Below, piece after piece: positions 24,260 to 33,616 of a stretch of DNA of 64,000 bases. The position numbers were made by a program, and so were the translations under genes. The notes beneath the pieces are model-generated. The model saw nothing but the letters and a program-made list of their open reading frames with translations. It did no database searches and was not told the origin of the DNA. The stretch's first letter is position 1, and each line of letters starts with the position of its first letter. Location of the stretch: the NCBI GenBank assembly GCA_934133005.1, contig CAKPAI010000001.1, positions 124,001 through 188,000 of the forward strand. Direction: 5' to 3'. This DNA is from an uncultured Clostridia bacterium. Its GTDB lineage: Bacteria > Bacillota > Clostridia > TANB77 > CAG-508.

Positions 24260-26059
24260 TTATTTATTATCTGAATAATAAGCTATTTCATAGCTACTAC
24301 TTACCCTATAATACTTTCCTACAAATTTAGGTCTTGCATCTGTTAATTCATATGTTGGTTCTTCTATTATCTTTCCATCTCCAGATACTACTCCCCATTT
24401 GCCATCCTTTTTTATTGCTCCATATCCATATTCATTTATGTTCATTGCAATATCATACTTATAGTCAATAACAACATTTCCATTTTTATCTACATAACCC
24501 CATTTGCCATCTTTCTTGCTTGCAAAAATTGAATTGCTACTGAAAATATCTGCCTCTTTTTTTACATTACCATAAAAATCTAAATATACAATATCATTTC
24601 CGGCAATTATTTCTATATAATCTTTTTCTATATAAATTTTGGCATTTTGCCCACTTAAAATTAGCTCTAATTTATTATTATAAATTTCAGTTACTCCTGT
24701 TTCTGAATTTATTGTTTGAATAAGATTTGTTCCATTTATTTTTTGAGCAATATCATATTTTACATCAATACTAGTATTTCCATTTGTATCAACAACGCCT
24801 AATTTTCCGTTCTTTGATACAATGAAATAATTATTAAATGCATAATCAACATATGAATATTCATTACTTATAATAACCTGTCTATTCTTAGAACATACAC
24901 CATATTTATTATTTCTATCTATTGTAATATAATATTCACCATCTGCTACTGCTTGCATACTTATAAAGCTATCATCACTTTGCTTTACTCCAGAGCTATC
25001 AAATACTTGTAATGTTCCATCTTTTATTCCTGTTATAAGTATTCCTCTAAAAGTAATATCTTCATACTGCGGAATTAAAATTGAATCACCTGTTAAATCC
25101 ATTACTCCTTGTTTTGCATTTTTTTGCACCATTATCATATTACTTGTAGAATCATATTCTAATTGCTCATATTCATTTTCAATAACTGTTTGCCCATTTT
25201 TTATTAATCCTGCCTGTCCATTTTTATAAGTTATTAAATAAAAATTATCATCATCTTTTATCTCAGTTATTCTTTTTATATTAGTGTAAATTGTATCTAA
25301 TATTTGTTTTCCGTTATAGTTTATATAACCATATCTATATCCTTCATCAGTTCTTATATTTACTATATATCCAGCTTTATCATAAGAAGAATTATAATAT
25401 CCATCAGCAGTAATTGCATTGTATTCTGCTGGTATTATTTCGCCTCCATTTAGTTCTATTAATCCATATTCTCCATTTTTGCTTATTTTTAGGATATTAT
25501 CTTTGTATTCCAAAGTTTCTATTGAATCATACTCTGCATCTGTTATTTTTTTACCATCAATTGTAATTAATCCAAGCTTATTGTTACTTTCATATTTTAA
25601 AATTGCTGATTGGTACGAATTACTAATTGAAGTATTATTATTAGTTATAGCTTGCACATTTTCATAATTACCCAATATTTCTTTTGAATCTTTATTTAAC
25701 ACTTTAGATGAATATTTTGCTTTTTCATTATCATAGTCATATAAGCATATAAACACATCTTTTTCTGGATTAGGTATTTGTATAGATTGGTATTCAGGAT
25801 TGATTACTATATTACCACCTTTATCTATTACTCCAAATTTTCCATCTGAAGATATAACAAAATAGTTGTAATTTTCTATATTAGTATTTGAAATTGCTAT
25901 CTTTTTATTTTTATTTATTATGAAAATTCCTACTATTATAAGTACTACTAAGGCCAATATTAAAAGTATTTTCTTGTTTACAGTTTGTTTCTTGCCCTTA
26001 GGATTATTTTTTACTGTTTTTCTTATATCATCATTTTGTCTATTGTAGTTTTTTTCCAT
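24260..26059 (-). CDS. Membrane-anchored WG-repeat protein
   Basis: 599 residues. A basic cytoplasmic lead (RKTVKNNPKGKKQTVNKK) and one membrane helix (about 29-47, ILLILALVVLIIVGIFII) are followed by a large extracellular part of about ten WG repeats. Examples: GKFGVIDKGGNIVINPEYQSI, KWGYVDKNGNVVIDYKYDIA, KWGVVSGDGKIIEEPTYEL. These fold into beta-rich solenoids or propellers with unknown ligands. It is 66 bp downstream of the sensor kinase gene in the same operon, so it may sense or respond to the same envelope signal; this is inference from position. Confidence 0.88.
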   Translation of the reverse strand: MEKNYNRQNDDIRKTVKNNPKGKKQTVNKKILLILALVVLIIVGIFIINKNKKIAISNTNIENYNYFVISSDGKFGVIDKGGNIVINPEYQSIQIPNPEKDVFICLYDYDNEKAKYSSKVLNKDSKEILGNYENVQAITNNNTSISNSYQSAILKYESNNKLGLITIDGKKITDAEYDSIETLEYKDNILKISKNGEYGLIELNGGEIIPAEYNAITADGYYNSSYDKAGYIVNIRTDEGYRYGYINYNGKQILDTIYTNIKRITEIKDDDNFYLITYKNGQAGLIKNGQTVIENEYEQLEYDSTSNMIMVQKNAKQGVMDLTGDSILIPQYEDITFRGILITGIKDGTLQVFDSSGVKQSDDSFISMQAVADGEYYITIDRNNKYGVCSKNRQVIISNEYSYVDYAFNNYFIVSKNGKLGVVDTNGNTSIDVKYDIAQKINGTNLIQTINSETGVTEIYNNKLELILSGQNAKIYIEKDYIEIIAGNDIVYLDFYGNVKKEADIFSSNSIFASKKDGKWGYVDKNGNVVIDYKYDIAMNINEYGYGAIKKDGKWGVVSGDGKIIEEPTYELTDARPKFVGKYYRVSSSYEIAYYSDNK

Positions 26060-26125
26060 AATTATTCTCCAATCACTTGTTTACTTTTCTTGCAATATTA
26101 TATATTTTATACCAAAATAAATCAA

Positions 26126-27649
26126 TTATTTTTCAGAATTTTCCAAGCCAATTTCAAAGTAAAACTCAACACCATTTTCTTTATTTTGTACACCATATTT
26201 TTGGTTATAATTATTCATTATGGCTTTGACTAAAGCAAGACCAATTCCTGTTCCACCATCATCTCTATTTCTAGACTCATCTACTTTATAAAATCTTCGC
26301 CAAATTCTTTGTAAATTTTCTTCTGATATGTTTTCACCTGTATTAAAAACTTTTATTTTAGCTACATTTTTTTCTTCATTTCTTATTACATCTATTTTTA
26401 TATATTTTTCGCCATTGATTTCTTTGGTGTTTTTTATAGCATTTGTACAGTAGTTTGTTATTACTTGTTCTATATAAAACCTGTCTGCATAAACCATTAC
26501 AGGTTCTTTTCTCTCAAAAATTATATTTTCTATTTTTTTATCGTCAAGCATAACCTTAGATTTCTTTATAACCTCATCAATTAATTCACAAATATCAAAA
26601 CAACTATTGTCAAATTCCCTGTTTCCATTTTCTAGTTTCATAAGTTCTAATAATTTTTTGACTAATATATCCATTTTATTAGCTTCATCTAAAATTACTT
26701 CTGCATAATATTCTCTTGATTCTTCATCACTATTTATATTTTCAACTAAGCCTTCTGCATAACCTTGAATAAGCGCAATTGGTGTCTTTAATTCATGTGA
26801 TACATCTGATATAAATTGTTTTCTCATTTCATCAACTTTAGCTTTTTCTTCAATGTCTCTTTCTAGTTCTATATTAGTATTTCTTAATTGTTTAATAGTT
26901 CCTTCTAGCTTTTCTGACATTAAATTTATACTAGTTCCAAGCTCATTTATTTCATCGTCTTCATCTGCTTCCTTATATTTTTTACTAAAATCCAACTTTG
27001 ACATTTTATCTGCGATTGTATTTATTTCTACAATTTTTTCAGTAAATCTTTTTGATATAAGTGATGCTATTATACCTGAAATTATTATCGCAATTAAACC
27101 AACAATTACTAACAATTTATTAGAAATATTTACGCTTTGCTCTATTGATGAAATTGTTATTTGTATATATACTTTATAATTATTATCTAATTTTCCTACA
27201 AGTAATATACTATTTGTTCCACCAATTTGAGTTTTCTCAATTATTGTATTTTCGTCAGAATAAAGTGTAGTTTTTCGTGATTTTATACCATTGATTTTTA
27301 TTTTCAAAGTTATATTATCATTTTGAGTTAAAATGTTTGCAAAAGTATCATTACTAGTAAAAACTAAAAATCCCTCCTCTGTATATATTGATATTTCAAA
27401 ATTATTTCTATCTGCATCTTTTCTTATTTGACTTTGCGCTGTTTGATCTATTACACTATTCATGTGTTTTATTTTTTCGTATTCCTCTTGTACATCTTTT
27501 ATTTTTGAATATGTATAAAAAGTTTTTAACAAAAGACTATTTACAGCAATTAGTGCTGCTATTACTAAAAATATTGCAACACTTAATGTATGAAATAATT
27601 TTATTCTAATTGATGTAAATTTTTTTTCTTTATTATCTGGCTTACTCAC
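26126..27649 (-). CDS. HAMP-domain sensor histidine kinase
   Basis: 507 residues. Two membrane helices (about 17-38 and 177-198) flank an extracellular sensor domain of about 135 residues. A HAMP domain (about 199-252), dimerisation domain with H-box FISDVSHELKTPIALIQGYAEGL, and ATPase with NYCTNAIKN (N-box), NTGENISEE (G1) and DGGTGIGLALVKAIM (G2) follow. The start is GTG behind GAGGAAG. It lies 10 bp after the OmpR-type regulator gene, its cognate partner. The layout resembles envelope-stress or antimicrobial-peptide sensors of Firmicutes, but the signal is unknown. Confidence 0.93.
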   Translation of the reverse strand: MSKPDNKEKKFTSIRIKLFHTLSVAIFLVIAALIAVNSLLLKTFYTYSKIKDVQEEYEKIKHMNSVIDQTAQSQIRKDADRNNFEISIYTEEGFLVFTSNDTFANILTQNDNITLKIKINGIKSRKTTLYSDENTIIEKTQIGGTNSILLVGKLDNNYKVYIQITISSIEQSVNISNKLLVIVGLIAIIISGIIASLISKRFTEKIVEINTIADKMSKLDFSKKYKEADEDDEINELGTSINLMSEKLEGTIKQLRNTNIELERDIEEKAKVDEMRKQFISDVSHELKTPIALIQGYAEGLVENINSDEESREYYAEVILDEANKMDILVKKLLELMKLENGNREFDNSCFDICELIDEVIKKSKVMLDDKKIENIIFERKEPVMVYADRFYIEQVITNYCTNAIKNTKEINGEKYIKIDVIRNEEKNVAKIKVFNTGENISEENLQRIWRRFYKVDESRNRDDGGTGIGLALVKAIMNNYNQKYGVQNKENGVEFYFEIGLENSEK

Positions 27650-27659
27650 TTTTACTTCC

Positions 27660-28337
27660 TCATTTTATTTCAAATTTATATCCTATTCCTCTAATTGTTT
27701 CTATATATTTTCCTTTTTTTCCAAGTTTATGTCTTATTTTCTTTATATGGCTATCTATCGTTCTAGAATCTCCATAATAATCATAATTCCAAACATTATT
27801 TAATATCTTATCTCTTGAAAGCGCAATTCCTTGATTTTGTATTAAATATACTAATAATTCATATTCTCTTAGACTCATATCAACCAGTTGTCCATCAACT
27901 GTTACAGTTCTTCCTTGAGAATCAATTACTATTCCTCCGAAATCTTTAATATCCTTATTATTAACTTCTGTTCTCTTTAAAATAGCTTCAACTCTTGCCA
28001 CTAGTATTTTTAGACTAAATGGCTTTGATATATATTCATCAACGCCTAATTCAAATCCAAAAAGCTCATCTTGCTCTTCGCCTCTTGCAGTAAGCATTAT
28101 TATTGGTACTTTAGACTCCTGTCGTATTTGCCTTAATACAGACCAACCATCTAACTTTGGCATCATTACATCTAATAAAATTAGCCTAATTTTATTTTTA
28201 TTTTCAGCAAATATTTGAAGAGCTTCTTCACCATCTGCCGCTTCTAATGTTACATAACCCTTTTGTTTTAAGAAATCCTTTATAAGTTTTCTCATTCTAG
28301 CTTCGTCGTCAACTATAAGTATATATTCATTTTCCAT
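27660..28337 (-). CDS. OmpR-family response regulator
   Basis: 225 residues. The receiver has ILIVDDEARMRK, phospho-acceptor Asp in LILLDVMMPKLDG (about residue 55), MLTARG and SKPFS. The C-terminal winged helix (about 128-225) has MSLREYELLVYLIQNQGIALSRDKILNNVWNYDYYGDSRTIDSHIKKIRHKLG, typical of OmpR/PhoB. It pairs with the downstream HAMP kinase (10 bp gap). Targets are unknown; the adjacent WG-repeat gene in the same operon is one obvious candidate. Confidence 0.94.
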   Translation of the reverse strand: MENEYILIVDDEARMRKLIKDFLKQKGYVTLEAADGEEALQIFAENKNKIRLILLDVMMPKLDGWSVLRQIRQESKVPIIMLTARGEEQDELFGFELGVDEYISKPFSLKILVARVEAILKRTEVNNKDIKDFGGIVIDSQGRTVTVDGQLVDMSLREYELLVYLIQNQGIALSRDKILNNVWNYDYYGDSRTIDSHIKKIRHKLGKKGKYIETIRGIGYKFEIK

Positions 28338-28409
28338 ATATTGATTCTTATCCTTTCTAGTTTCATAACAGTTATTTTACATTATTTATGTGTCCTAAAT
28401 GTGTCTATT

Positions 28410-28934
28410 CTAATAATCTTCTCTATCAGACTTATTATTCCATGCAATAAATGGATTTTTGCAACAATCACATACTAATTGTTTTTCATCAATTATATTA
28501 TTTTCACCTTTTATATACTGTGCAATTTTCTCATCTCTAAATCCCGATTCTATTGCACTTTCATAATTTTGTGAGTAATATATAACTTTAATGTTAGCCC
28601 AGCATGCAGCAGATAAGCACATTGGACAACTTTTAGCAGTTGTAACTAGAATACAATTTTCTAAAGATTTTGTATTTAACTTTTTACATGCACTTCTTAT
28701 TGCATTTACCTCTGCATGTGCAGTTGGATCTTTTGATGAAATTACTGTATTTCTTTCTATACATAAAATAGTATATCTATTATCATCTGTTTTATATATA
28801 ATTCCTGCTCCAAAAGGTCCTCCTACATTTGTTTTTACACCATCTTCTGCATATTTTGATGCAAGCTCATATACATCATTTACACACTCTTCTAAATCTT
28901 CATATTCATTGTTTTCTTGTTCGTAGTTAAACAT
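28410..28934 (-). CDS. Nucleoside/guanine deaminase-like zinc enzyme
   Basis: About 174 residues from the ATG at 28934 (GGAGG at 8 nt; the TTG at 28949 lies before that site). The zinc and catalytic motifs are THAEVNAI and TTAKSCPMCLSAACWANI, the HAE...PCxxC layout of cytidine/guanine deaminases; the first Pro is replaced (AKSCPMC). SSKDPTAHAEVNAIRSACKKL and ESAIESGFRDEKIAQYI closely recall Bacillus guanine deaminase GuaD. The likely reaction is guanine to xanthine or a related base deamination, substrate uncertain. An extra Cys pair near the C-terminus (VCDCCKNPF) is unusual. Confidence 0.85.
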   Translation of the reverse strand: MFNYEQENNEYEDLEECVNDVYELASKYAEDGVKTNVGGPFGAGIIYKTDDNRYTILCIERNTVISSKDPTAHAEVNAIRSACKKLNTKSLENCILVTTAKSCPMCLSAACWANIKVIYYSQNYESAIESGFRDEKIAQYIKGENNIIDEKQLVCDCCKNPFIAWNNKSDREDY

Positions 28935-28961
28935 ATATTTTTCCTCCAATCATATATTATT

Positions 28962-29636
28962 CTATACTTTATTTGTTGCAATTAGTGCTTTTATTTTTAT
29001 CCCTTGTTCCATAAACATCTTTTCATGTTCAGTTTCTATATTTTCTTCACCATTCCAAAATTTACTTTCTGATGCTAAATCATAAGTTAATTTTTCTACA
29101 CAAAAACCTGTTTCTTTTAAATAAGTTAATGTATCTCTAAATAGCTCATCATCATCTGTTTTAAAGAATATTTGTCCGTCCTCTTTTAAAAACTGTTTGT
29201 ATTTTTCTAATTGTCTAGAATGAGTTAGTCTTTTCTTATGGTGTTTTCCCCTAGGCCAAGGATTACAAAAATTTATATAAATTCTTTCTATATTATCGGT
29301 CTTATCAAATATATTAAGTACTCTTTCTATATCATATCTAGTTATATATACATTTTTTACTTCTTTATTTTCTTCTTTGTATGTTTCTTCTATATTTCTT
29401 TTTGCAAGCCCTAACATTGCATCAATTAAGTCTACTGCTATATAGTTTATATCCTGATTTTCAACTGCAAGCTTTGATATAAAGCTTCCTTTTCCACAGC
29501 CTAATTCTATATAAATTTTTTCATTATTATTTTCAAATTTTTCTTTCCATTTTCCTTTATATTCTTCTGGATTATCTTCATAAAAACTACTTGCTTCTAG
29601 TTCTGGTCTTGCCCATTTTTTATATCTTATTCTCAC
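28962..29636 (-). CDS. trmB: tRNA (guanine46-N7)-methyltransferase TrmB
   Basis: 224 residues. SAM-binding block IYIELGCGKGSFISKLA, then YIAVDLIDAML, and the TrmB signature INFCNPWPRGKHHKKRLTHSRQLEKY (WPK/RxxHxKRR type). KTDDDELF completes the active site. It adds m7G at position 46 of tRNA. GTG start behind AGGAG at about 8 nt. It is the first gene of the operon that continues with the deaminase and the two-component pair. Confidence 0.95.
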   Translation of the reverse strand: MRIRYKKWARPELEASSFYEDNPEEYKGKWKEKFENNNEKIYIELGCGKGSFISKLAVENQDINYIAVDLIDAMLGLAKRNIEETYKEENKEVKNVYITRYDIERVLNIFDKTDNIERIYINFCNPWPRGKHHKKRLTHSRQLEKYKQFLKEDGQIFFKTDDDELFRDTLTYLKETGFCVEKLTYDLASESKFWNGEENIETEHEKMFMEQGIKIKALIATNKV

Positions 29637-29684
29637 TTATATTTCTCCTTTTTTACATAACTATTAGCCTTCTACATTATATAC

Positions 29685-29724
29685 AAAAAGTACCACGATT
29701 TCAACAAAAACCGTAGTACTTTTT
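29685..29724 (-). terminator. Terminator of the diaminopentanoate dehydrogenase-like gene
   Basis: AAAAAGTACCACG pairs with CGTAGTACTTTT (one mismatch), followed on the minus strand by CTTTTTGTATA. Confidence 0.75.
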
Positions 29725-29763
29725 ATCTCATTTTCTATTTAATTCTAACAAATTTCAACATTT

Positions 29764-30840
29764 TTATTTTACATACTCATTCAAAGGTTTAATTTTGAAC
29801 TCTAAATCTCCAAAGTTTTCTGTTGTAACATATCCTGGCTCCGCATTTATTACATCTGGAATTCTATTTACAATAGTTGCACAAGTTAATTCAACTGTTG
29901 CAGGTCTTGCTACTGTTATTGTAGTATCTGGCTCTCCACATACAGTCCATTCATTTTTATCAAATTCTTCTTTTGAATATACTTTTCCAATACATTCAGA
30001 CTCTATTGTTATTCCCTCTTCAGTAGTAGTAGTTACAACTGCACTCATTCCTGTTGCATCTCCTGCTTTTACAGTAGCTCCTAATGTTTCTGAATATATA
30101 TCTTCTTTATATGTTGTTGGAACTGTTACTTGTGTTTGTGATTTTACAGTTAATCCAAGTTTCGAACATAACCAACCATTTACATTCCACATATATGATG
30201 GTAAATATTCTCCTGATTCGATTATTTTTTGTCTTTCTTCGGCTGATATTTTATCAACAGATGCTACTTGTTTGTCAAATTCATCAAGTGTTAATCCTGC
30301 TCCATGAGCTTTTGCTAAAGCTATTCCATAGTCTTCAACATTATAACTTGAACTTCCCTTTATTTTTGTAATTCTTTGAGTTGAACCTGCAATTGATGTA
30401 ATAAGTTGTCCCCAATAAATGTCTTGATATCCACTTCCAGTAATTGTACACTTCGTTTTCTTTGCCATTTCATCTAATTCTTTTGTAACTTTTGGATTTG
30501 AATTCCATGGGAAGAATGCTTCTTCACATGTTGTTATTGCGTTTATACCAAGTTTTGCACAAAGCATTAATGCTTCTTCAACATCTTTTATTAAGCTCAT
30601 TGTTGTAACAATTGCAATGTCTGGACTTGTACTTTTTAGCATTTCTTCTGCATCAGCTAATGATGTTACTTTTACTCCCATATCGTCTTTTCCCATAACA
30701 GAACCAATATCTTTTCCGATAACTGCTGGATTTACATCAATAGCTCCAACTATTTCTCCACCCTTTTCAAGAACGTAGCGCATTGTATATACCGCCATTT
30801 TTCCTGTTCCAAATTGTACTACTCTTACTTTTCTTTCCAT
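29764..30840 (-). CDS. 2,4-diaminopentanoate dehydrogenase-like oxidoreductase
   Basis: 358 residues. The N-terminal dinucleotide fold has VVQFGTGKMAVYTMRYVLEKGGEIVGAIDVNP, as in dihydrodipicolinate reductase-like enzymes. The C-terminal part (GSGYQDIYWGQLITSIAG, GSSSYNVEDYGIALAKAHGAGLTLDEFD) matches the diaminopentanoate dehydrogenase (Ord) family. Ord converts 2,4-diaminopentanoate to 2-amino-4-oxopentanoate in clostridial ornithine oxidation. The companion genes (orr, oraS/E, ortA/B) are not nearby; the gene is flanked by its own promoter region and terminator. So the exact substrate here is uncertain. AGGAGG lies 7 nt before the ATG. Confidence 0.82.
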   Translation of the reverse strand: MERKVRVVQFGTGKMAVYTMRYVLEKGGEIVGAIDVNPAVIGKDIGSVMGKDDMGVKVTSLADAEEMLKSTSPDIAIVTTMSLIKDVEEALMLCAKLGINAITTCEEAFFPWNSNPKVTKELDEMAKKTKCTITGSGYQDIYWGQLITSIAGSTQRITKIKGSSSYNVEDYGIALAKAHGAGLTLDEFDKQVASVDKISAEERQKIIESGEYLPSYMWNVNGWLCSKLGLTVKSQTQVTVPTTYKEDIYSETLGATVKAGDATGMSAVVTTTTEEGITIESECIGKVYSKEEFDKNEWTVCGEPDTTITVARPATVELTCATIVNRIPDVINAEPGYVTTENFGDLEFKIKPLNEYVK

Positions 30841-30926
30841 AAAGAAACCTCCTTTTGTTTTGCAATTACTTGCTTTTTTATATAAATATTATATCAAAAT
30901 ATAATTATTATATACTGTTTTATTTC

Positions 30927-31580
30927 CTATTTATTACCTTTAAATAAGTTTGAAAAAAATGCTCCAATTCCCTTTACAATTCCCATAACAATATTTACTA
31001 CTAATTTTACTGCAAAATTATCATTATATAAATTTACCATCCAGTCATGAATTGGTGGTATTATCCACAGAATATAACCAATTACAATTAGTGCTATAAT
31101 TGTTATAAGTATCACAAGAAAGTCTTTCATTGTAAATTTTTTCTTAAATTTATACCCTAAACTCTTCATATACTGTATATAATTTTGTCTATAAATTTCG
31201 GCTTCTTTTCTTCTACTTTCTTCCTCTTGTTTTATTTGTCTTTCAACGTTTTGATAATACCTTTTTAATTCTTCGTCTGATTTAAAATTTTCCTCAATTT
31301 CAGTATTATTATATTGATTATTTGCTATATCTTGCGCTCTTTTTTCAAGTTCTTCTTGCTCTTCTTCAAATAATTTTTCGTCATATTCTTTTCTCTTTTG
31401 TTCATCTATTAGAATACTATATGCTTCATTTATCTCTTTCATTTTTTCTTCAGCAATTGCTTTATTTTCAGCTTCTTGTACATCTGGATGATACTTTTTT
31501 GCAAGTGTCTTATAGGCTTTTTCTATTATTTCTTTTGATGCTTTTTTGCTGACTTCTAATACATCATATAAGTTTTTCAT
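30927..31580 (-). CDS. J-domain membrane protein
   Basis: 217 residues. The N-terminal J domain (about 3-66) has the HPD motif in LAKKYHPDVQEAENK and would stimulate the ATPase of DnaK. A charged coiled-coil region (about 66-140) follows, then one or two membrane helices (about 152-172, 190-206) and the tail ISNLFKGNK-like end. There is no Cys-rich zinc domain, so it is not DnaJ itself but a membrane-tethered co-chaperone. Partner substrates are unknown. Confidence 0.88.
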   Translation of the reverse strand: MKNLYDVLEVSKKASKEIIEKAYKTLAKKYHPDVQEAENKAIAEEKMKEINEAYSILIDEQKRKEYDEKLFEEEQEELEKRAQDIANNQYNNTEIEENFKSDEELKRYYQNVERQIKQEEESRRKEAEIYRQNYIQYMKSLGYKFKKKFTMKDFLVILITIIALIVIGYILWIIPPIHDWMVNLYNDNFAVKLVVNIVMGIVKGIGAFFSNLFKGNK

Positions 31581-31657
31581 CTTATCTTCCTTTTTTCTAA
31601 AATCGCATTTAGTATATCATTATTTTTCACAAAATACTATCATTTTATCTATTTTTA

Positions 31658-31666
31658 TGCTATAAT
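31658..31666 (+). promoter_or_regulatory. Extended -10 promoter of the DUF4364 gene
   Basis: TGC-TATAAT, a consensus extended -10, ends 32 bp before the TTG start. The -35 is poor. Confidence 0.5.
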
Positions 31667-31698
31667 CATAAAAAATATTTTTAATGGAGTGAAGAAAT

Positions 31699-32235
31699 TT
31701 GAAACTTGCATCTGACGATGAAACTCTTGCCGAAAACAAAGTTCTAATTCTTTATGTTTTAGATAAAGCTGGCAAGCCACTAACAAATGATGTATTATAC
31801 AAAATAGTTTTAGCAGTAGCTGATATGAATTATTTTTATTTTCAGCAATTTACTTTGGATTTAATAAACGTTGGTTATATTTTGTCTTTTGAAAAAGAAG
31901 GTAAAACTTTATACCAGCTTACTGAGCAAGGTCAAACTACATTAGATCTTACTTTAGATTTACTTCCAGGAATTATAAAATTAAAAGCAGACACTAATTT
32001 AAAGCCAATCATAGATAGCTCTGAAGAAGAACATTCTATTGTTGCAGAATATGTTCCTCTTAATGAAAATCTATACAATATTACTTGTAAAATAATTGAA
32101 GAAAATGAAACAGTATTTGAAATAAAAACCTTTGCAGGTTCTAGTACACAAGCAAAAGAAATTGTTCATAATTGGGAAAGTAATGCAACTACACTTTACC
32201 CTCAAATATTAGATCTATTACGAAAAAAAGAGTAG
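31699..32235 (+). CDS. DUF4364 family winged-helix protein
   Basis: 178 residues from a TTG start behind GGAGTGAAG. The N-terminal ENKVLILYVLDKAGKPLTNDVLYKIVL, NYFYFQQFTLDLINVGYI and YQLTEQGQTTLDL match the clostridial DUF4364 family, whose N-terminus looks like a PadR/MarR-type winged helix. It is probably a DNA-binding regulator or a dimeric helix-turn-helix protein. Targets unknown. Single gene, with a shared terminator facing proS. Confidence 0.85.
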   Translation: MKLASDDETLAENKVLILYVLDKAGKPLTNDVLYKIVLAVADMNYFYFQQFTLDLINVGYILSFEKEGKTLYQLTEQGQTTLDLTLDLLPGIIKLKADTNLKPIIDSSEEEHSIVAEYVPLNENLYNITCKIIEENETVFEIKTFAGSSTQAKEIVHNWESNATTLYPQILDLLRKKE

Positions 32236-32240
32236 AAAAA

Positions 32241-32276
32241 AGAATTGTACATTTATAGCGTACAATTCTCATTTTT
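32241..32276. terminator. Bidirectional terminator between DUF4364 gene and proS
   Basis: A perfect 10-bp stem AGAATTGTAC / GTACAATTCT followed by CATTTTTTAT on the plus strand, and CTTTTTTC on the minus strand. Confidence 0.85.
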
Positions 32277-33577
32277 TATCTTACATATTTTCTAGATAGA
32301 ACTATATTTTCAAACTCTTTTATAAGTTCTTCTTCTGTATATACTTTCTTTTCTCCTGTCTTGCAATTTTCTACTTCATATTTTCCAACTTCTTGTTTAT
32401 CTCCTAAAACTATCATGTATGGAGTTCCAAGCATATAACAATCTTTTATTTTTGCACCTAACATTCCTTGTTTTCTATCATCTACTATAACAGGAATATC
32501 ATTTTGCATTAATTTTTCATATAAATTAATTGCTTCTTCCATCTTTTCTTCTTTAGGAATTATTTGTAATAAATATGGAGCTATGCTTACTGGAAGCGAA
32601 ACACCTTTTACTTCGTTTTTCTTTCCTCTTAAAACATTTTCTTCATATATTGTTGCAACAGTTCTACTTACACCAATTCCATAACAACCCATGTATAAAT
32701 CTTTTTCTTTTCCTTCTGCATCTATATAAGTTGCTTTCATTGAAGAAGAATATTTTGTTCCTAATTGGAAAATGTGTCCTAATTCTATTGATTTTTTAGA
32801 TTCAACATTTGATTTATCACTTATTCCATATTTCTCTTTTAGATATTTATCTGCATCTTCTCTTTCTAGAATTTCAGTGTTAAACATTGTTCCTGTTGAT
32901 TTATCTACTAAAATTGTGTCCTCACCAATTGGAGACTCAAGCATAAATTCTTCTGATTGATTTCCGCCCATTGCACCACTATCTGCTGCAACTGGCATTG
33001 CATTTAGTTCTAGTATTTTAAATATTTCTATGTATGCTTTTCTGATATTTGCATAAGTTTTTTTGCAAGCTTCTTCATCTGTGTCAAAGCTATATGCATC
33101 CATCATTGGAAATGTTTTTCCTCTTAATAGATATCCTCTTGTACGAATTTCATTTCTGAATTTTTCTCCAATTTGATAGAATGTTACAGGCAAACTTTTA
33201 TATGAAGAAACTCTTCCTCTTACGAAATCAGTTATTGCTTCTTCTGCAGTTGGAGCTAAAACAAAATCTCCTTTTTCTGTATTTGCTGTAATCATTACAC
33301 CTTCTTCTATATATTTAGAAAGTCTTCCTGATTCTTCCCATAGTTTTGAAGGTTGCATAATTGGAAGTAGTACTTCTATACATCCATACTTATTAAGCAC
33401 TCCTCTTATTACTGCTTCAACATTTTGTCTTACTCTTAATGGTACATTATTGTAAGCAAAAATTCCTGTTCCGTATTGAACTAATTGGTTTGTTTGAAGT
33501 AACATATCTTGTGCTGGATAAAATTCATCTAAATTATTTACTCTTATTGTTCCTAATCCTGTTTGTGATAATTTCAT
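32276..33577 (-). CDS. proS: Proline-tRNA ligase, compact form without the INS editing domain
   Basis: 433 residues, against about 570 for ordinary bacterial ProRS. Class II motifs are present: motif 1 GCIEVLLPIMQP, motif 2 FYQIGEKFRNEIRTRGYLLRGKTFPMMDAYSF, motif 3 GCYGIGVSRTVATIYEE. The C-terminal anticodon-binding domain is normal. The insertion (INS, YbaK-like) domain that hydrolyses Ala-tRNA(Pro), normally between motifs 2 and 3, is missing; motif 2 runs on to motif 3 with only about 115 residues. This is like the alphaproteobacterial and mitochondrial form. Ala-tRNA(Pro) editing must then be done by a separate protein, or not at all. Gene order: scpB-proS. Confidence 0.92.
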   Translation of the reverse strand: MKLSQTGLGTIRVNNLDEFYPAQDMLLQTNQLVQYGTGIFAYNNVPLRVRQNVEAVIRGVLNKYGCIEVLLPIMQPSKLWEESGRLSKYIEEGVMITANTEKGDFVLAPTAEEAITDFVRGRVSSYKSLPVTFYQIGEKFRNEIRTRGYLLRGKTFPMMDAYSFDTDEEACKKTYANIRKAYIEIFKILELNAMPVAADSGAMGGNQSEEFMLESPIGEDTILVDKSTGTMFNTEILEREDADKYLKEKYGISDKSNVESKKSIELGHIFQLGTKYSSSMKATYIDAEGKEKDLYMGCYGIGVSRTVATIYEENVLRGKKNEVKGVSLPVSIAPYLLQIIPKEEKMEEAINLYEKLMQNDIPVIVDDRKQGMLGAKIKDCYMLGTPYMIVLGDKQEVGKYEVENCKTGEKKVYTEEELIKEFENIVLSRKYVR

Positions 33578-33616
33578 ATTTAAATTTCCTTTTCTATATA
33601 TTTTTAGGAGTTAGTT

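Noticed and set aside
24260..26059. Tandem repeats that might be mistaken for a CRISPR or satellite
   Set aside because: The periodicity is that of WG protein repeats; the DNA units are not near-identical and have no spacers.
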